Of a DNA stretch of 64,000 nucleotides, positions 26,983 to 39,350 are shown piece by piece (positions within the stretch are counted from its first letter, which is position 1; each line of letters opens with the position of its first letter). Origin of the DNA: Arthrobacter cheniae (GTDB taxonomy: Bacteria > Actinomycetota > Actinomycetes > Actinomycetales > Micrococcaceae). The notes beneath the pieces are model-generated. The model had not been told where the DNA came from. It did not search any database and saw only the letters and a program-made list of their open reading frames with translations. The position numbers were made by a program, and so were the translations under genes. The DNA lies in assembly GCF_003602275.1 (NCBI RefSeq), contig NZ_QZVT01000003.1, forward strand, positions 62,001 to 126,000. The letters run 5' to 3'.

Positions 26983-27885
26983 TCAGAAGAGGATCGTCGC
27001 GAACGTGTCCACCTGCTCGAAGCCAACGCGCTTGTACGAGGCGATGGCGCGAGCGTTGTAGGAGTTCACATACAAACTCACGGTGGGCGCCAGGGCGCGG
27101 GCGGCGACGACGACGGCGGCCATGTAGGCGGCGCTCAGTCCCTTGCCGCGGTGGTCCGGAGCCACCCAGACGCCCTGCACCTGCACGGTCTGGGAGGAGA
27201 CCGTGCCGAGCTCGGCCTTGAAGACCACGTCGCCGCCGTCGTCGAAGGCGGCCAGTGAGTGCTTCCTGCCGATGAGGGACGCGACGCGACGCCGGTAGTG
27301 GTCCGACCCGCCGGTGAAGGGCGAGTAGCCGACCTCCTCCTCGAACATCGCGGCGCACGCGGGCAGGAGGCGGTCGAGCTCGTCGGGCCGCGTGAACCGG
27401 AGATCGTCCGCGGGTGTGATGAGTGGATCGGTGTCGATGGCCATGAGCGGCTGCGTGGGCCGGACGTCGAACGGATCCCCGCTGTAGTCCTCGAGCGTGG
27501 ACCACATATCCATGACGCCCTCGGACAGGCCGAAGATCGATGAGAAGGTGCGGCCCGAGCGGCCGAGGTGGTCGCCGAAGATGGCACCGGTCTCGTCCGT
27601 CACGCCCACCGGAACGAGATTGACCCCTGCCCAGCAGGCGGCGCGCAATTCGTTGTGGCGGAACATCCCGATGATCTCCCCGCCGGAGAAGGACGGCGCG
27701 GCATTGCCCATGGATTCGAGATGGGAGGCGACGAACACGTTGGCCACCGGGTCCTCGTTGACGATCGCCCAGAGGTCGCGCGTGTCTGCCTCTCCGAGGA
27801 CGCGGAAGGACCAGGGTCCCTCGGGATCGGCCTGGGGCTTAGCTAACGGTAACCATGGGGCCACCCTGGCCAGCAGTTTCGCCAT
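26983..27885 (-). CDS. GNAT family N-acetyltransferase (DUF4081-type)
   Basis: 300 residues from ATG 27885. The N-terminal half has [19 protein letters not shown], typical of the DUF4081 group found next to ispG in actinobacteria. The C-terminal half is a GNAT domain with [19 protein letters not shown] (acetyl-CoA-binding Q/RxxGxG/A loop) and [16 protein letters not shown]. The substrate is unknown. The start overlaps the end of ispG by 47 bp; a GTG at 27864 would give 293 residues and less overlap. Either is possible. Confidence 0.82.
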   Translation of the reverse strand: MAKLLARVAPWLPLAKPQADPEGPWSFRVLGEADTRDLWAIVNEDPVANVFVASHLESMGNAAPSFSGGEIIGMFRHNELRAACWAGVNLVPVGVTDETGAIFGDHLGRSGRTFSSIFGLSEGVMDMWSTLEDYSGDPFDVRPTQPLMAIDTDPLITPADDLRFTRPDELDRLLPACAAMFEEEVGYSPFTGGSDHYRRRVASLIGRKHSLAAFDDGGDVVFKAELGTVSSQTVQVQGVWVAPDHRGKGLSAAYMAAVVVAARALAPTVSLYVNSYNARAIASYKRVGFEQVDTFATILF

Positions 27886-29005
27886 CAGCCTCACCCATTT
27901 CCTCTGCGAGCCGCATCGCTTCCTCGATGAGTGTCTCAACAATCTGGTCCTCGGGGACAGTCTTGATGATCTCTCCCCGGACGAAGATCTGGCCCTTGCC
28001 ATTGCCGGATGCGACACCCAGGTCCGCTTCACGTGCCTCACCGGGCCCGTTGACGACACACCCCATGACGGCCACGCGCAGGGGGACCTCCATGCCCTCG
28101 AGGCCGGCCGTGACCTCTTCGGCGAGCGTGTAGACATCGACCTGGGCCCGGCCGCACGAGGGGCAGGACACGATCTCGAGCTTGCGTGGACGCAGGTTGA
28201 GCGACTGCAGGATCTGGTTGCCCACCTTGATCTCCTCGACCGGAGGAGCGGACAGGGAGACGCGGATGGTATCGCCGATGCCCTTGGAGAGCAGCGCCCC
28301 GAAGGCGGTGGCGGACTTGATGGTGCCCTGGAAGGCGGGACCGGCCTCGGTGACCCCGAGGTGCAGGGGCCAGTCCCCGCGCTCGGCGAGGAGTTCGTAG
28401 GCGCGGACCATGATCACGGGGTCGTTGTGCTTGACCGAGATCTTGAAGTCGTGGAAGTCGTGCTCCTCGAACAGGGACGCCTCCCACACGGCGGACTCGA
28501 CGAGCGCCTCGGGGGTGGCCTTGCCGTACTTCTCCATGAGGCGGGGATCGAGCGAGCCGGCGTTGACGCCGATGCGGATGGAGGTTCCGGCGGCCTTTGC
28601 CGCGTCGGCGATCTGCTTGACCTGGTCGTCGAACTTGCGGATGTTGCCCGGGTTCACTCGGACGGCCGCGCAGCCGGCATCGATAGCGGCGAAGACGTAT
28701 TTCGGCTGGAAGTGGATGTCGGCGATCACCGGGATCTGCGACTTCCTCGCGATGATCGGGAGCGCGGCGGCGTCGTCGCCCGTGGGGCATGCGACGCGCA
28801 CGATGTCACAGCCCGTGGCCGTCAGTTCCGCGATCTGCTGGAGTGTCGCGTTGATGTCGGTGGTCTGGGTGGTGGTCATGGACTGGATGCTGATCGGAGA
28901 GTCAGACCCGACTCCTACCGAGCCGACCTTGATCTGGCGGGTCTTGCGCCGGGGGGTGAGGACGGGTGGCGGTGCTGCTGGCATTCCTAGGCTGACCGAA
29001 GTCAA
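27839..29005 (-). CDS. ispG: 4-hydroxy-3-methylbut-2-enyl-diphosphate synthase IspG (GcpE)
   Basis: Iron-sulfur enzyme of the MEP isoprenoid pathway; 388 residues. [16 protein letters not shown] near the N-terminus and the cluster cysteines in [10 protein letters not shown] and [12 protein letters not shown] are present. The start is set at TTG 29005 ([14 protein letters not shown]), which has GGAGG 5 bases upstream; the frame is open 24 codons further but with no ribosome-binding site. dxr lies 3 kb upstream in the same direction, so two MEP-pathway steps are close together. Confidence 0.95.
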   Translation of the reverse strand: MTSVSLGMPAAPPPVLTPRRKTRQIKVGSVGVGSDSPISIQSMTTTQTTDINATLQQIAELTATGCDIVRVACPTGDDAAALPIIARKSQIPVIADIHFQPKYVFAAIDAGCAAVRVNPGNIRKFDDQVKQIADAAKAAGTSIRIGVNAGSLDPRLMEKYGKATPEALVESAVWEASLFEEHDFHDFKISVKHNDPVIMVRAYELLAERGDWPLHLGVTEAGPAFQGTIKSATAFGALLSKGIGDTIRVSLSAPPVEEIKVGNQILQSLNLRPRKLEIVSCPSCGRAQVDVYTLAEEVTAGLEGMEVPLRVAVMGCVVNGPGEAREADLGVASGNGKGQIFVRGEIIKTVPEDQIVETLIEEAMRLAEEMGEADGETAGQGGPMVTVS

Positions 29006-29104
29006 AACATCCTCCATGCTGGCGGCCTTGACCGCACGTCCGACGAGATTCTTGATTCCATTATCCACCCGGCCCAACGGTCCGGGAGCCGGTCGCGTTC
29101 CAGG

Positions 29105-29395
29105 TCACACGAGGTCGCGGAACGCTCCGATGATCGGGTTCCACGCCGTGGTCTTGACGGCCGAGATGGCTCCCGCCCGGGCGAAGGGATCCTCGCTGAC
29201 GAGCTGGTTGAGATCCGCCTCGGTCCCGGCGGAGAACACCAGGAGTGCTCCGGTTCCGTCGGCGAAGGGACCGGAGGCGAGGACGCGCCCCTGCCCTACG
29301 AGCTCTTCGAGCCACTGTCGGTGCGCCGGGCGGTGCTCTGCGCGGAGGTCGTCGTGGTCGGGGTTGTACACGTACTCAACGGCGAAGATGCTCAT
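29105..29395 (-). CDS. YciI-like protein
   Basis: 96 residues, the usual YciI length, with an N-terminal MSIFAVEYVYNPD, HRQWLEELVGQGRVLASGPF and a C-terminal DPFARAGAISAVKTTAWNP. YciI-like proteins are small ferredoxin-like dimers. Some degrade aromatic or chlorinated compounds but most have no known role. It is probably leaderless (TAGGGT 6 bp before ATG). It belongs to the insert between rseP and ispG. Confidence 0.85.
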   Translation of the reverse strand: MSIFAVEYVYNPDHDDLRAEHRPAHRQWLEELVGQGRVLASGPFADGTGALLVFSAGTEADLNQLVSEDPFARAGAISAVKTTAWNPIIGAFRDLV

Positions 29396-29401
29396 GGCTT
29401 C

Positions 29402-29407
29402 ACCCTA
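29402..29407 (-). promoter_or_regulatory. -10-like hexamer TAGGGT for leaderless YciI gene
   Basis: On the minus strand TAGGGT is followed by GAAGCC and then ATG. There is no Shine-Dalgarno. Confidence 0.4.
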
Positions 29408-29413
29408 CGTGAC

Positions 29414-29854
29414 TCACAGCAGGTAGACCTTGATGATGGTCGCCACCCCTGCGGCCCAGAGCATGGAGGCCAGCGTACCGATGATGAACCGCTCCGATGC
29501 GGCCGGGGATTCCTTCAGCTCGGCGTACCGGCCGAGGGCCTTGACGGCCACGATGTAGGCGATGGCGACGGGTTCGCCACCGAGGATGGCGACGGTCACC
29601 GCGAGGCGCTCCAGCACACCGATCACCAGGCCGCCGCGGAGTACACCCGGCGGCAGGCTGTCGACGGGCGCCCGGGGCGGCTCGGCGGGCGGATCGGGAA
29701 GATCGAACTGGGGCTGGTCCGCGGGCTCCGGCAACTCCGCCCGCCGGCGCTCCGCCGTATCGACGGACCGGGCGAGGCGCAGCACGAGCATGGTCACCGG
29801 CGAGCCGATGCCGCCGGCCACGAGCAGGGCCACCACGATCCACAGTGCCTCCAT
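29414..29854 (-). CDS. SatE-like membrane protein (C-terminal half only)
   Basis: 146 residues. There is one N-terminal membrane span, an acidic Pro-rich cytoplasmic linker (about 33-65), then GVLERLAVTVAIL, AIAYIVAVKALGRYAEL and ERFIIGTLASMLWA. These three blocks resemble the C-terminal membrane part of SatE/DUF3307 proteins; the N-terminal DUF3307 domain itself is missing. The ATG has GGAGG 7 bases upstream. It lies 77 bp downstream of the SatD-like gene, matching the satD-satE pairing elsewhere. The biochemical role is unknown for the whole family. Confidence 0.6.
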   Translation of the reverse strand: MEALWIVVALLVAGGIGSPVTMLVLRLARSVDTAERRRAELPEPADQPQFDLPDPPAEPPRAPVDSLPPGVLRGGLVIGVLERLAVTVAILGGEPVAIAYIVAVKALGRYAELKESPAASERFIIGTLASMLWAAGVATIIKVYLL

Positions 29855-29931
29855 CACCCCTCCTCCGTACGCCATCCGATGTTCCTCATGTCTACAGCAC
29901 GGCACCCCCGAACGAGCGGACGCCCAACCCG

Positions 29932-30528
29932 CTACGCCGTGCCGTCGTCGGACCAGGCCAGGAGGCGTGCCGCCGCCGGCCGGACGGCCTGCTCCTCGTG
30001 CCAGGCGGCCCTGCCGGCTGCCTTGCTGACGGCCTGCGGCGTGATGCCGAGCGATCTGGCGACGGCGGTCTGGGTGCCCCGCATCCCGGGCTGGAGGAGG
30101 TCGAGGATGCGCCACTCCGCGTCCGACCGGGCCATGACATGCCGGCCCAGAAGCGCGAGCACGCCCTCCGCCTCCCTCGCGCCGTCAGGACCCTCGACGG
30201 CCAACGGCGCACGGTCCCCTGTTTTCTTTGCCCGGTCCACGGCCGCACGTGCTGCCACGAAGGCCGACCCGCGACCCTCCCGCGGCGATGACGGGTAGGG
30301 CGTCTCCACCCCACCGATCCCGATTCCTACGTACCACCCGCCCGCCCGCAGGCACAGCAGTGCGGCGTCGACGACGTCGGGCGGATCGGCGACGACGCCC
30401 TGTGCCTCGTCGCCGACCGAGCGCTCCCACGGAAGCACCGTGGGGATGGGCCGCAGGAGCTCGAGCAGCTCAGGGATGCGATCCTGAGCGCGTCGGCTGC
30501 CCGCCTGGTCGATGGTGAGGACGAACAT
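29932..30528 (-). CDS. SatD-like protein with C-terminal helix-turn-helix
   Basis: 198 residues. The N-terminal two thirds contain SVGDEAQGVV, GGWYVGIGIGG and GRGSAFVAARAAVDRAKK, a pattern seen in SatD-family proteins. The C-terminal part has a helix-turn-helix (TQTAVARSLGITPQAVSKAA). Family function is unknown (first named from a Streptococcus mutans secretion/acid-tolerance locus). A probable leaderless promoter and a 22-bp imperfect palindrome lie directly upstream, so it may repress itself. It sits with its membrane partner between rseP and ispG, an unusual place. Confidence 0.62.
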   Translation of the reverse strand: MFVLTIDQAGSRRAQDRIPELLELLRPIPTVLPWERSVGDEAQGVVADPPDVVDAALLCLRAGGWYVGIGIGGVETPYPSSPREGRGSAFVAARAAVDRAKKTGDRAPLAVEGPDGAREAEGVLALLGRHVMARSDAEWRILDLLQPGMRGTQTAVARSLGITPQAVSKAAGRAAWHEEQAVRPAAARLLAWSDDGTA

Positions 30529-30534
30529 TCATCA

Positions 30535-30540
30535 ACCGTA
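30535..30540 (-). promoter_or_regulatory. -10-like hexamer TACGGT for leaderless SatD-like gene
   Basis: On the minus strand TACGGT is followed by 6 bp and then the ATG at 30528. No Shine-Dalgarno is present. Confidence 0.45.
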
Positions 30541-30544
30541 TGGG

Positions 30545-30566
30545 GTTGAAATTCGATTTACAACCG
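30545..30566. promoter_or_regulatory. Candidate operator of the SatD-like gene
   Basis: 22-bp imperfect palindrome with GGTTG/CAACC ends; 9 of 11 base pairs are symmetric. It occupies the -15 to -40 region of the putative promoter and abuts the rseP stop. Its AT-rich core stands out from the surrounding GC-rich DNA. Confidence 0.45.
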
Positions 30567-30567
30567 A

Positions 30568-31911
30568 TCAGCCGAACAGATCCACCGGCTTCACGATGTC
30601 CGCGTAGATCAGCAGGACGCCCATCCCCATGAGGAGGATGGCCACCGCGTAGGTGAGTGGCAGGAGTTTCGCCATGTCGAAGGGCCCAGGATCGGGACGC
30701 TTGAACACGCGGGCAATCGTCCGGCGCAAGCCTTCCCACAGGGCGCCGGCCACGTGGCCGCCGTCGAGCGGCAGGAGCGGGATCAGGTTGAAGACGAACA
30801 GGGCCAGGTTCACCCCGGCGACCAGTCCGATGAGCGTCGCGGCTCGGGAGGCCACCGGGATCTCCTCCATCGCGGAGATCTCGCCCGCGATCCGTCCGAC
30901 GCCGACGACACTGATGGGCCCCTCAGGATCCCGCGGCGCATCCGAGAAGGCGGCCTGGCCGACCTCGACGACGCGCTGCGGAAGGTTCAGCACCACACCT
31001 GCCACCCGGGCCAGCGAATCGCCGACGGCGGGAAGAACCTCCGTCGCGGGCTGCGGAACGAGCTCCTGCGTGGATCCGACGCCGATGAAGCCGACTTCCT
31101 GGGTCACCGTGGTGCCGTCGTCGTCGACCACCGCGGAGCCGTCCTCCGAGGCGACGGGTCGCTCCGTCAGCAGGGGCGTGATCGTGGAATCGATGGTCTC
31201 GCCGTTCCGGACATAGCTGATGCCGACCTCGCGTCCTGCGGCCTCGCGGATCCAGCCGGACAGTTCGTCCCAGTCGGTGACCTCCCGGCCGTCGAAGGCA
31301 ACGACGCGGTCGCCGGGAAGCAGGCCTGCCTCGTAGGCGGGCGCGGCGGGATCCTCGGCGGTGCATTCGGTCTGTCCGGTGGCGGCCTGCTGCCCCGCGG
31401 GTACGACGCACTCGGAGACGGAGGACAGCGTGGTGGTGGCCTGTGCCGTGCCGAAACCCATGATGAGCACGGCGAACAGCACCGTCCCGATGAGGAGGTT
31501 CATCAGCGGCCCGCCCAGCATGATGACAATGCGCTTCCAGATCGGGAGCTTGTAGAAGACGCGGTTCTCGTCGCCCGGCTGCAGCTGCTCTGCCGCCGCC
31601 TGGCGCGCGTCGTCCGTCAGCTGCTGGAAGACTCCCGTGCTGGACTGCCGCACCGCCCCGGCCTGCTCCGTCGCGGGCGGGAACATACCCACCATCGAGA
31701 CGTAGCCGCCGGCGGGGATCGCCTTCAGCCCGTACTCCGTCTCCCCCCGGCGCCTCGACCAGAGGGTGGGGCCGAAGCCCACCATGTACTGCGTGACCCG
31801 CACCCGGAAGAGCTTCGCGGGCATCAGGTGCCCCACCTCGTGCAGTGCAATCGACGCGGCGATACCGACGACGACGAAGAGGACTCCGGCGATGAACAAC
31901 AGAATAGTCAC
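30568..31911 (-). CDS. rseP: RseP/Rip-type site-2 membrane metalloprotease (M50)
   Basis: 447 residues. The zinc motif ALHEVGHLM is near residue 20 inside the first membrane span. A PDZ domain ([21 protein letters not shown]) is in the middle and [10 protein letters not shown] in a late span supplies the third ligand. It cleaves transmembrane substrates such as anti-sigma factors in regulated intramembrane proteolysis. It starts with GTG overlapping the dxr stop (GTGA), with AAGGA upstream. The dxr-rseP pairing is standard in actinobacteria. Confidence 0.93.
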   Translation of the reverse strand: MTILLFIAGVLFVVVGIAASIALHEVGHLMPAKLFRVRVTQYMVGFGPTLWSRRRGETEYGLKAIPAGGYVSMVGMFPPATEQAGAVRQSSTGVFQQLTDDARQAAAEQLQPGDENRVFYKLPIWKRIVIMLGGPLMNLLIGTVLFAVLIMGFGTAQATTTLSSVSECVVPAGQQAATGQTECTAEDPAAPAYEAGLLPGDRVVAFDGREVTDWDELSGWIREAAGREVGISYVRNGETIDSTITPLLTERPVASEDGSAVVDDDGTTVTQEVGFIGVGSTQELVPQPATEVLPAVGDSLARVAGVVLNLPQRVVEVGQAAFSDAPRDPEGPISVVGVGRIAGEISAMEEIPVASRAATLIGLVAGVNLALFVFNLIPLLPLDGGHVAGALWEGLRRTIARVFKRPDPGPFDMAKLLPLTYAVAILLMGMGVLLIYADIVKPVDLFG

Positions 31912-33194
31912 AGCGTTTCCTTCTGGCCTTCTGAACCGGCTGCCGGATGCGGCAGCGGAGACTCCGGCGGTGTATCCCCGAGGCCACAACGGATTCGGGC
32001 GCTCATCCGTGCCCACTGCTCGGCCTCGAGTACCGCCTCGAGCGTCAGTGGACCTGCCGCGCCTGCCGCCTCACGGCTACGCTGCTCGTCGACGACGGCC
32101 GACACCGTGTCGACGATGTCGGTGAAACCAATGGCTCCCCGGTGGAAGGCGTCGACGGCCTCCTCATTCGCCGCATTGAACACTGCCATGCGCGTGCCTC
32201 CCTCGGCGGCCGCGCGCTTGGCCTGGATGATGGCAGGGAAGGCCTCCTCGTCCAGCGGCTCGAACGTCCATTCCGCGGGTCGGCTCCAGTCACAGGAACG
32301 CGCTGATCCCGGCACCCGGAAGGGCCAGCCGATACCGAGGGCGATGGGCAGGCGCATGTCCGGCGGCGATGCCTGCGCGAGCGTCGATCCGTCGATGAAC
32401 TGGACCATCGAGTGGATGACGGACTGCGGGTGGACGACGACGTCGATCCGCTCCAGCGGGATGTCGAAGAGGAGGTGCGCCTCGATGACCTCGAGCGCCT
32501 TGTTGACCATGGATGCGGAGTTGGTACTGATGACGCGGCCCATGTCCCAGGTGGGGTGGGCGACGGCCTGGGCGGGCGTGACGTCGCGGAGCTGAGCCCG
32601 CGTCCTGCCGCGGAAGGGACCTCCGGAGGCGGTGAGGACCAGGCGGTCCACCTCCTCAGCCGTGCCCCCGCGGAGCGCCTGGGCGATGGCGGAATGCTCG
32701 GAATCCACGGGCACGAGCTGCCCCGGCGCGGCCGCGGCACGGACCAGGGCTCCCCCGGCGATGAGCGACTCCTTGTTGGCCAGCGCGAGGAGGTGCCCGG
32801 CCGCGAGCGCGGCGAGCGTCGGCTCGAGCCCGATGGATCCGGTGATCCCGTTGAGGACGACGTCGGCGTCGGGCCACGCGGCGACCTTCGCCGCGGCACT
32901 CACGCCCGCGAAGAGTTCCGGCGAGTATCCGGAGATGCCGGCGGCGTCGGCCGCCGCGCCGATGGCCCGCTCGAGCTCGGCTTCGGATACGGAGGCGACG
33001 CCGACGGCGGGAGCACGGACGGCGACGGCCTGACGCGCAAGCAGGTCCAGGTTCCGTCCGCCCGCGCTCAGCCCGGCGACGCTGAAGCGCCCCGGGGCCG
33101 CGGCGATCACCTCGAGTGCCTGGGTACCGATGGAGCCGGTGGACCCGAGGATGGAGACGCGCCGTCGCTCGCGGGTGGGGTTGCTGAAATCCAT
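31908..33194 (-). CDS. dxr: 1-deoxy-D-xylulose-5-phosphate reductoisomerase
   Basis: 428 residues. The NADPH-binding loop [17 protein letters not shown] is at the start. The active-site region [24 protein letters not shown] and [11 protein letters not shown] is intact, as is HPTWDMG. It makes MEP, the second step of the non-mevalonate pathway. The C-terminus extends some 30 residues beyond the usual end (after [12 protein letters not shown]) with a Pro/Ser/Gly-rich tail. The stop overlaps the rseP start. Confidence 0.96.
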   Translation of the reverse strand: MDFSNPTRERRRVSILGSTGSIGTQALEVIAAAPGRFSVAGLSAGGRNLDLLARQAVAVRAPAVGVASVSEAELERAIGAAADAAGISGYSPELFAGVSAAAKVAAWPDADVVLNGITGSIGLEPTLAALAAGHLLALANKESLIAGGALVRAAAAPGQLVPVDSEHSAIAQALRGGTAEEVDRLVLTASGGPFRGRTRAQLRDVTPAQAVAHPTWDMGRVISTNSASMVNKALEVIEAHLLFDIPLERIDVVVHPQSVIHSMVQFIDGSTLAQASPPDMRLPIALGIGWPFRVPGSARSCDWSRPAEWTFEPLDEEAFPAIIQAKRAAAEGGTRMAVFNAANEEAVDAFHRGAIGFTDIVDTVSAVVDEQRSREAAGAAGPLTLEAVLEAEQWARMSARIRCGLGDTPPESPLPHPAAGSEGQKETL

Positions 33195-33244
33195 GGCTCC
33201 AGTATCCCGCAGTCCGGTGCGGGTGCTCCCCCCAGGACGCGCCT

Positions 33245-34072
33245 CTACCCTGCGACCCCGGCCCGCACGAGGACGCTCCGTGCATGCCGCAGGATCGGCT
33301 CGTCCACCATGCGCCCCTCGTACGTGAAGACGCCCCGCTCCCCCTCGGCGGCGGCGAGCAGCGCGCGTGCGCGTTCCACCTCGGCGTCGTCGGGAGCGAA
33401 GGCCGTCCGGATGACGGCCACCTGGCTCGGGTGGATCGACGCCTTGGCCGCGAACCCCGAGGCGACGGCGTCGTCGGCCTCGGTGGAGAGGCCTTCGGTG
33501 TCGGCGATGTCCACGAAGACGGCATCGATGCAGCCGATGCCCGCGGCGCCGGCGGCGAGGAGCACCTGCGAGCGCGCGTGGAGGGCCACGGCCCGGTACG
33601 TCCCTCCGGCCGTCCGGCTCGAGGTACCGCCGAGGGAGGCCACGAGGTCCTCGGCTCCCCACATGAGTGCGGTGACGCCGTCCGATCCTGCGATTTCGAC
33701 GGCATTCACGACGCCACGCGCGGTCTCGCAGAGCGCGATCACCCCGACGTCACCGAGCGCTGAGCGGACCGCGGCGACGTCGTCGGGCGACTCGGTCTTC
33801 GCGAGCATGACCGTGCGGTAGTTCGTGCCTCGAACCGCTTCGCAGTCGAGCGCGAAATCGGGGGTTCCGACGGCATTGAGGCGCACCACGGTCCGATCCG
33901 GATCCAGGACCGACGCGGCGAGTGCCCGGCGTGCCGCCTCCTTCGCGGCGGGCGCGACGGCGTCCTCGAGGTCGAGGATGACGGTGTCGGCGCGCTCGGC
34001 GGCCTTGCCGTACCGCTCGGGCCGATCCGCCGGACAGAAGAGCAGTGCGGGCCCCAGCGGGATGCCGCTCAT
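33245..34072 (-). CDS. citE: CitE/HpcH-type acyl-CoA lyase of leucine catabolism
   Basis: 275 residues, (beta/alpha)8 HpcH/HpaI family. It has [16 protein letters not shown] at the start, [11 protein letters not shown] with the metal-binding acidic residues, [10 protein letters not shown] and a [12 protein letters not shown] loop. The position matches mycobacterial Rv2498c, a bifunctional beta-hydroxyacyl-CoA lyase acting on 3-hydroxy-3-methylglutaryl-CoA and citramalyl-CoA. So it may supply the last cleavage step of leucine breakdown here, where no classical HMG-CoA lyase is present. This role is inferred from context. Its start overlaps the maoC stop by 4 bp (ATGA). Confidence 0.82.
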   Translation of the reverse strand: MSGIPLGPALLFCPADRPERYGKAAERADTVILDLEDAVAPAAKEAARRALAASVLDPDRTVVRLNAVGTPDFALDCEAVRGTNYRTVMLAKTESPDDVAAVRSALGDVGVIALCETARGVVNAVEIAGSDGVTALMWGAEDLVASLGGTSSRTAGGTYRAVALHARSQVLLAAGAAGIGCIDAVFVDIADTEGLSTEADDAVASGFAAKASIHPSQVAVIRTAFAPDDAEVERARALLAAAEGERGVFTYEGRMVDEPILRHARSVLVRAGVAG

Positions 34073-34578
34073 GGGCGTGCCGCCCGGTCTGCTGCCGAGG
34101 ACCACATGAGGACCGAGCGGGTAGCCGTCGCGACGACGTCGCCGTGCTGGTTGCGGCCGGTGTGGGCCAGGGACACGATGCCCTGGCCGGGACGCGAGGT
34201 GGAGGGCCGGATACCGGTGACCTCGGTCTCGGTGTACAGGGTGTCGCCGTGGAAGAGCGGCGTCGGGAAGGCGACGTCGGTGAGCCCGAGCTGGGCCACG
34301 ATGGTGCCCTGCGTGAGCTGCGAGACCGACTGCCCGACGAGCGTCGCGAGGGTCAGCATCGAGTTGACGAGGCGCTGCCCGAAGGGCTGGCCTGCCGACC
34401 ACGCCGCATCGAGGTGCAGGGCCTGCGTGTTCATGGTGAGCGTGGTGAACAGCACATTGTCGGCCTCGGTCAGGGTCCGTCCCGGGCGGTGTGCGTAGAC
34501 CGCGCCGACGGCGAGTTCGTCGAAGTACAGTCCGCGCTGTTCGATGACGTCGCGGGCACCGTTCCCTCCCTCGGTCAC
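34069..34578 (-). CDS. MaoC-like acyl-CoA hydratase
   Basis: 169 residues, hot-dog fold. [24 protein letters not shown] carries the hydratase-2-type Asp and His. It corresponds by position to Rv2499c next to citE in mycobacteria. In leucine or itaconate breakdown it could hydrate 3-methylglutaconyl-CoA or itaconyl-CoA; this is inferred. It starts with GTG overlapping the scoB stop and overlaps citE at the other end, so it is tightly coupled. Confidence 0.83.
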   Translation of the reverse strand: MTEGGNGARDVIEQRGLYFDELAVGAVYAHRPGRTLTEADNVLFTTLTMNTQALHLDAAWSAGQPFGQRLVNSMLTLATLVGQSVSQLTQGTIVAQLGLTDVAFPTPLFHGDTLYTETEVTGIRPSTSRPGQGIVSLAHTGRNQHGDVVATATRSVLMWSSAADRAARP

Positions 34579-35225
34579 GCCGCGGCTTTCCCGAGCTCGA
34601 TCCGCAGGGGTGCGCCGGTGGCGGCGATGACGTCGTCGGCAGAGACGCCCGGAGCCGTCTCCCGCAGCACGAGGCCGTCCGGCCCGACGTCGATCACGGC
34701 GAGGTCGGTGACGATCCTGTCCACGCAGCCCTTGCCCGTCAGGGGAAGCGAGCAGGATTCCACGATCTTCGGCCGGCCCGATCGGTCCACGTGCTCCATC
34801 ATCACGATGACGCGCTTGGCGCCGAAGACGAGGTCCATGGCCCCGCCCATACCCTTGACCATCTTGCCCGGCACCATCCAGTTGGCGAGGTCACCGTTCT
34901 GGGCCACCTCCATGGCACCGAGCACTGCGACGTCGACGTGTCCGCCACGGATCATGCCGAACGAGGACGCCGAATCGAAGTACGCGGCTCCGGCATTGGC
35001 CGTGACCGTCTCCTTGCCGGCGTTGATGAGGTCGGGGTCGACGGCGTCCTCCGCCGGGTAGGGACCCACGCCGAGGATGCCGTTCTCCGAGTGGAGCACC
35101 ACCTCGACGCCGTCCGGGATGTAGTTCGGGATGAGGGTGGGCATGCCGATGCCCAGGTTGACGTACTGTCCGTTCTCGAGCTCCAGGGCAACCCTGGCCG
35201 CGAGTTCGTTGCGGGTTCGAGCCAT
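34575..35225 (-). CDS. scoB: 3-oxoacid CoA-transferase subunit B
   Basis: 216 residues from ATG 35225, which has AAGGAG 7 bases upstream (an ATG two codons earlier overlaps the scoA stop and sits too close to it). The catalytic glutamate is in [21 protein letters not shown] and GMGGAMDL are family features. With ScoA it moves CoA from succinyl-CoA to acetoacetate, allowing use of acetoacetate from leucine. Confidence 0.93.
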   Translation of the reverse strand: MARTRNELAARVALELENGQYVNLGIGMPTLIPNYIPDGVEVVLHSENGILGVGPYPAEDAVDPDLINAGKETVTANAGAAYFDSASSFGMIRGGHVDVAVLGAMEVAQNGDLANWMVPGKMVKGMGGAMDLVFGAKRVIVMMEHVDRSGRPKIVESCSLPLTGKGCVDRIVTDLAVIDVGPDGLVLRETAPGVSADDVIAATGAPLRIELGKAAA

Positions 35226-35227
35226 GG

Positions 35228-36025
35228 TCATGCTCCTTCGGGTGCGTTGAGGCCGGCCTGCGGATCGGGGCTGCCGGCGAGGGAGACGGTGCGCTTCTCG
35301 ACGCGCTTCTCGACATCCGCCGCGACGACGACGCGCTGGACGAAGATGCCCGGGGTGTGGATCTCGCCGGGATCGAGCTCACCCGGCTCGACCAGCTGCT
35401 CCACCTCGGCGATCGTGATCCTGCCGGCCTGCGCGCACAGGGGGTTGAAGTTCATCGCGGTGGCATGGAAGACGAGGTTGCCGTGGCGGTCTCCCTTCCA
35501 GGCATGGACAAGGGCGTAGTCGGGGCGCAGTGATTCCTCGAGCACGTAGTCGACGCCGTCGAAGGATCTCACCTCCTTGGCCTTCGACGCGACGGTGACG
35601 TTCCCGTCGGCGTCGTACCGCTGGGGCAGGCCGCCCTCGCTGACCTGCGTGCCGACACCGGCGGTCGTGTAGAAGGCGGGGATACCCGCGCCACCTGCAC
35701 GGAGCTTCTCGGCGAGTGTGCCCTGCGGCGTCAGCTCCACCTCGAGTTCGCCGGAGAGGTACTGGCGCGCGAACTCCTTGTTCTCACCGACGTAGGAGCT
35801 GATGGTCCGGCGGATGCGGTGGTCGGACAGCAGCCTGCCGAGCCCCCACCCGTCCACGCCGCAGTTGTTGCTCATCGTCTCGAGCTCCGACGTGCCCTGC
35901 GCATGCAGGGCGTCGATCAGGGTCACCGGAATTCCGCACAGGCCGAACCCGCCGACGGCGAGGGAGGCACCGTCGGGGATGTCCGCCACGGCCTCCGCCG
36001 CGCTGCCAACCACTTTGTTGATCAC
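35228..36025 (-). CDS. scoA: 3-oxoacid CoA-transferase subunit A
   Basis: 265 residues. It begins [19 protein letters not shown] and has [17 protein letters not shown] and [15 protein letters not shown], subunit A features. GTG start with AAGGAG 5 bases upstream. It is followed immediately by scoB and lies 49 bp after the acyl-CoA dehydrogenase. In mycobacteria the scoAB pair is at the other end of the carboxylase genes. Confidence 0.93.
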   Translation of the reverse strand: MINKVVGSAAEAVADIPDGASLAVGGFGLCGIPVTLIDALHAQGTSELETMSNNCGVDGWGLGRLLSDHRIRRTISSYVGENKEFARQYLSGELEVELTPQGTLAEKLRAGGAGIPAFYTTAGVGTQVSEGGLPQRYDADGNVTVASKAKEVRSFDGVDYVLEESLRPDYALVHAWKGDRHGNLVFHATAMNFNPLCAQAGRITIAEVEQLVEPGELDPGEIHTPGIFVQRVVVAADVEKRVEKRTVSLAGSPDPQAGLNAPEGA

Positions 36026-36074
36026 TGCTTCTCCTTCGTTGTGCCGCTGTCCGCGCCCGTCCGGCGGCTGGGCG

Positions 36075-37243
36075 CTAGAGTCCGAGGTCCCTCGCGATCA
36101 GCATGAGCTGGACCTCCGTGGTCCCCTCGCCGATCTCGAGGATCTTCGAGTCACGGTAGTGCCTGGACACCACGAACTCGTTGATGAAACCGTAGCCGCC
36201 GAAGATCTGTGTCGCTTCGCGCGCGTTGTCCATGGCGGCCTCCCCTGCCACGAGCTTGGCGATCGATGCCTGCGTCTTGAAGGGCTTGCCCGCGAGCATG
36301 CGCGACGCCGCGTCGTAGTAGGCCAGGCGGGCCGTGTGCGCCCGGACCTGCATGCGGGCGATCTTGAACTGGATGGACTGGTACGCACCGATATTGCTGC
36401 CGAAGGCCATGCGCTCCCCGGCGTAGCGGATCGACTGCTCCACACAGCCCTGTGCCGCGCCCGTGGCGAGCGCCGCGATGGCGATCCGGCCCTCGTCGAG
36501 GATCTGGAGGAAGTTCGCATAGCCGCGTCCGCGGATGCCGAGCAGGTTGGCCTCGGGGACGCGCACGTCCTTCAGCGTCAGCGGGTGCGTATCGGAGGCG
36601 TTCCAGCCCACCTTGTTGTAGGCCTTCTCGGCTGTGAAGCCGGGAGTCTCCGAGGGAACGAGGAAGGTCGAGATCTCCTTCTTCACGGAGCCGTCCGGGC
36701 GCTCGGAGGTTCCCGTGACCGCAGTGACGGTGACCAGCGAGGTGATGTCGGTGCCGGAGTTGGTGATGAACTCCTTGGTGCCGTTGATGACCCACTCGGG
36801 TCCGTGCGCGCCGTCCTCGAGCTTCGCCGTCGTCTTCGTGCCGGAGGCGTCGGAGCCGGCCTCGGACTCGGTCAGGCCGAAGCCGCCGAGGGCAGCCCCT
36901 GATGCGAGGGAAGGCAGCCACTGCTGCTTCTGCTCCTCGGTGCCGAAGCGGTAGACGGGCATGGCGCCGAGGGAGACGCCTGCCTCGAGGGTGATCGCCA
37001 CAGATTGGTCCACGCGTGCCAGCTGCTCGAGCGCCAGGCAGAGCGCGAAGTAGTCGCCGCCCATTCCCCCGTACTCCTCGGGGAACGGCAGGCCGAAGAG
37101 GCCCATGTCGCCCATCTGCTTGACGACCTCGTAGGGGAAGCTGTGCTCGGCGTCGTGCTTGGCGGAAACGGGTGCCACGACCTCGTCGGCGAATTCGCGG
37201 ACGGTGTCGACGAGGTCCTGGTATTCCTCGCTCAGTTCGAAGT

Positions 37244-37247
<4 letters not shown>
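36075..37247 (-). CDS. Acyl-CoA dehydrogenase (probable isovaleryl-/branched-chain)
   Basis: 390 residues. FAD-dependent dehydrogenase: [16 protein letters not shown] and [14 protein letters not shown] line the flavin and substrate site; [19 protein letters not shown] and GGYGF are present. The final helix has IGEGTTEVQ, where Glu is the usual catalytic base position; human isovaleryl-CoA dehydrogenase has its base elsewhere, so motif alone does not prove that substrate. Context with the methylcrotonyl-CoA carboxylase supports isovaleryl-CoA. It overlaps accA by 4 bp. Confidence 0.88.
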
Positions 37248-39346
<2,099 letters not shown>

Positions 39347-39350
39347 CTGG

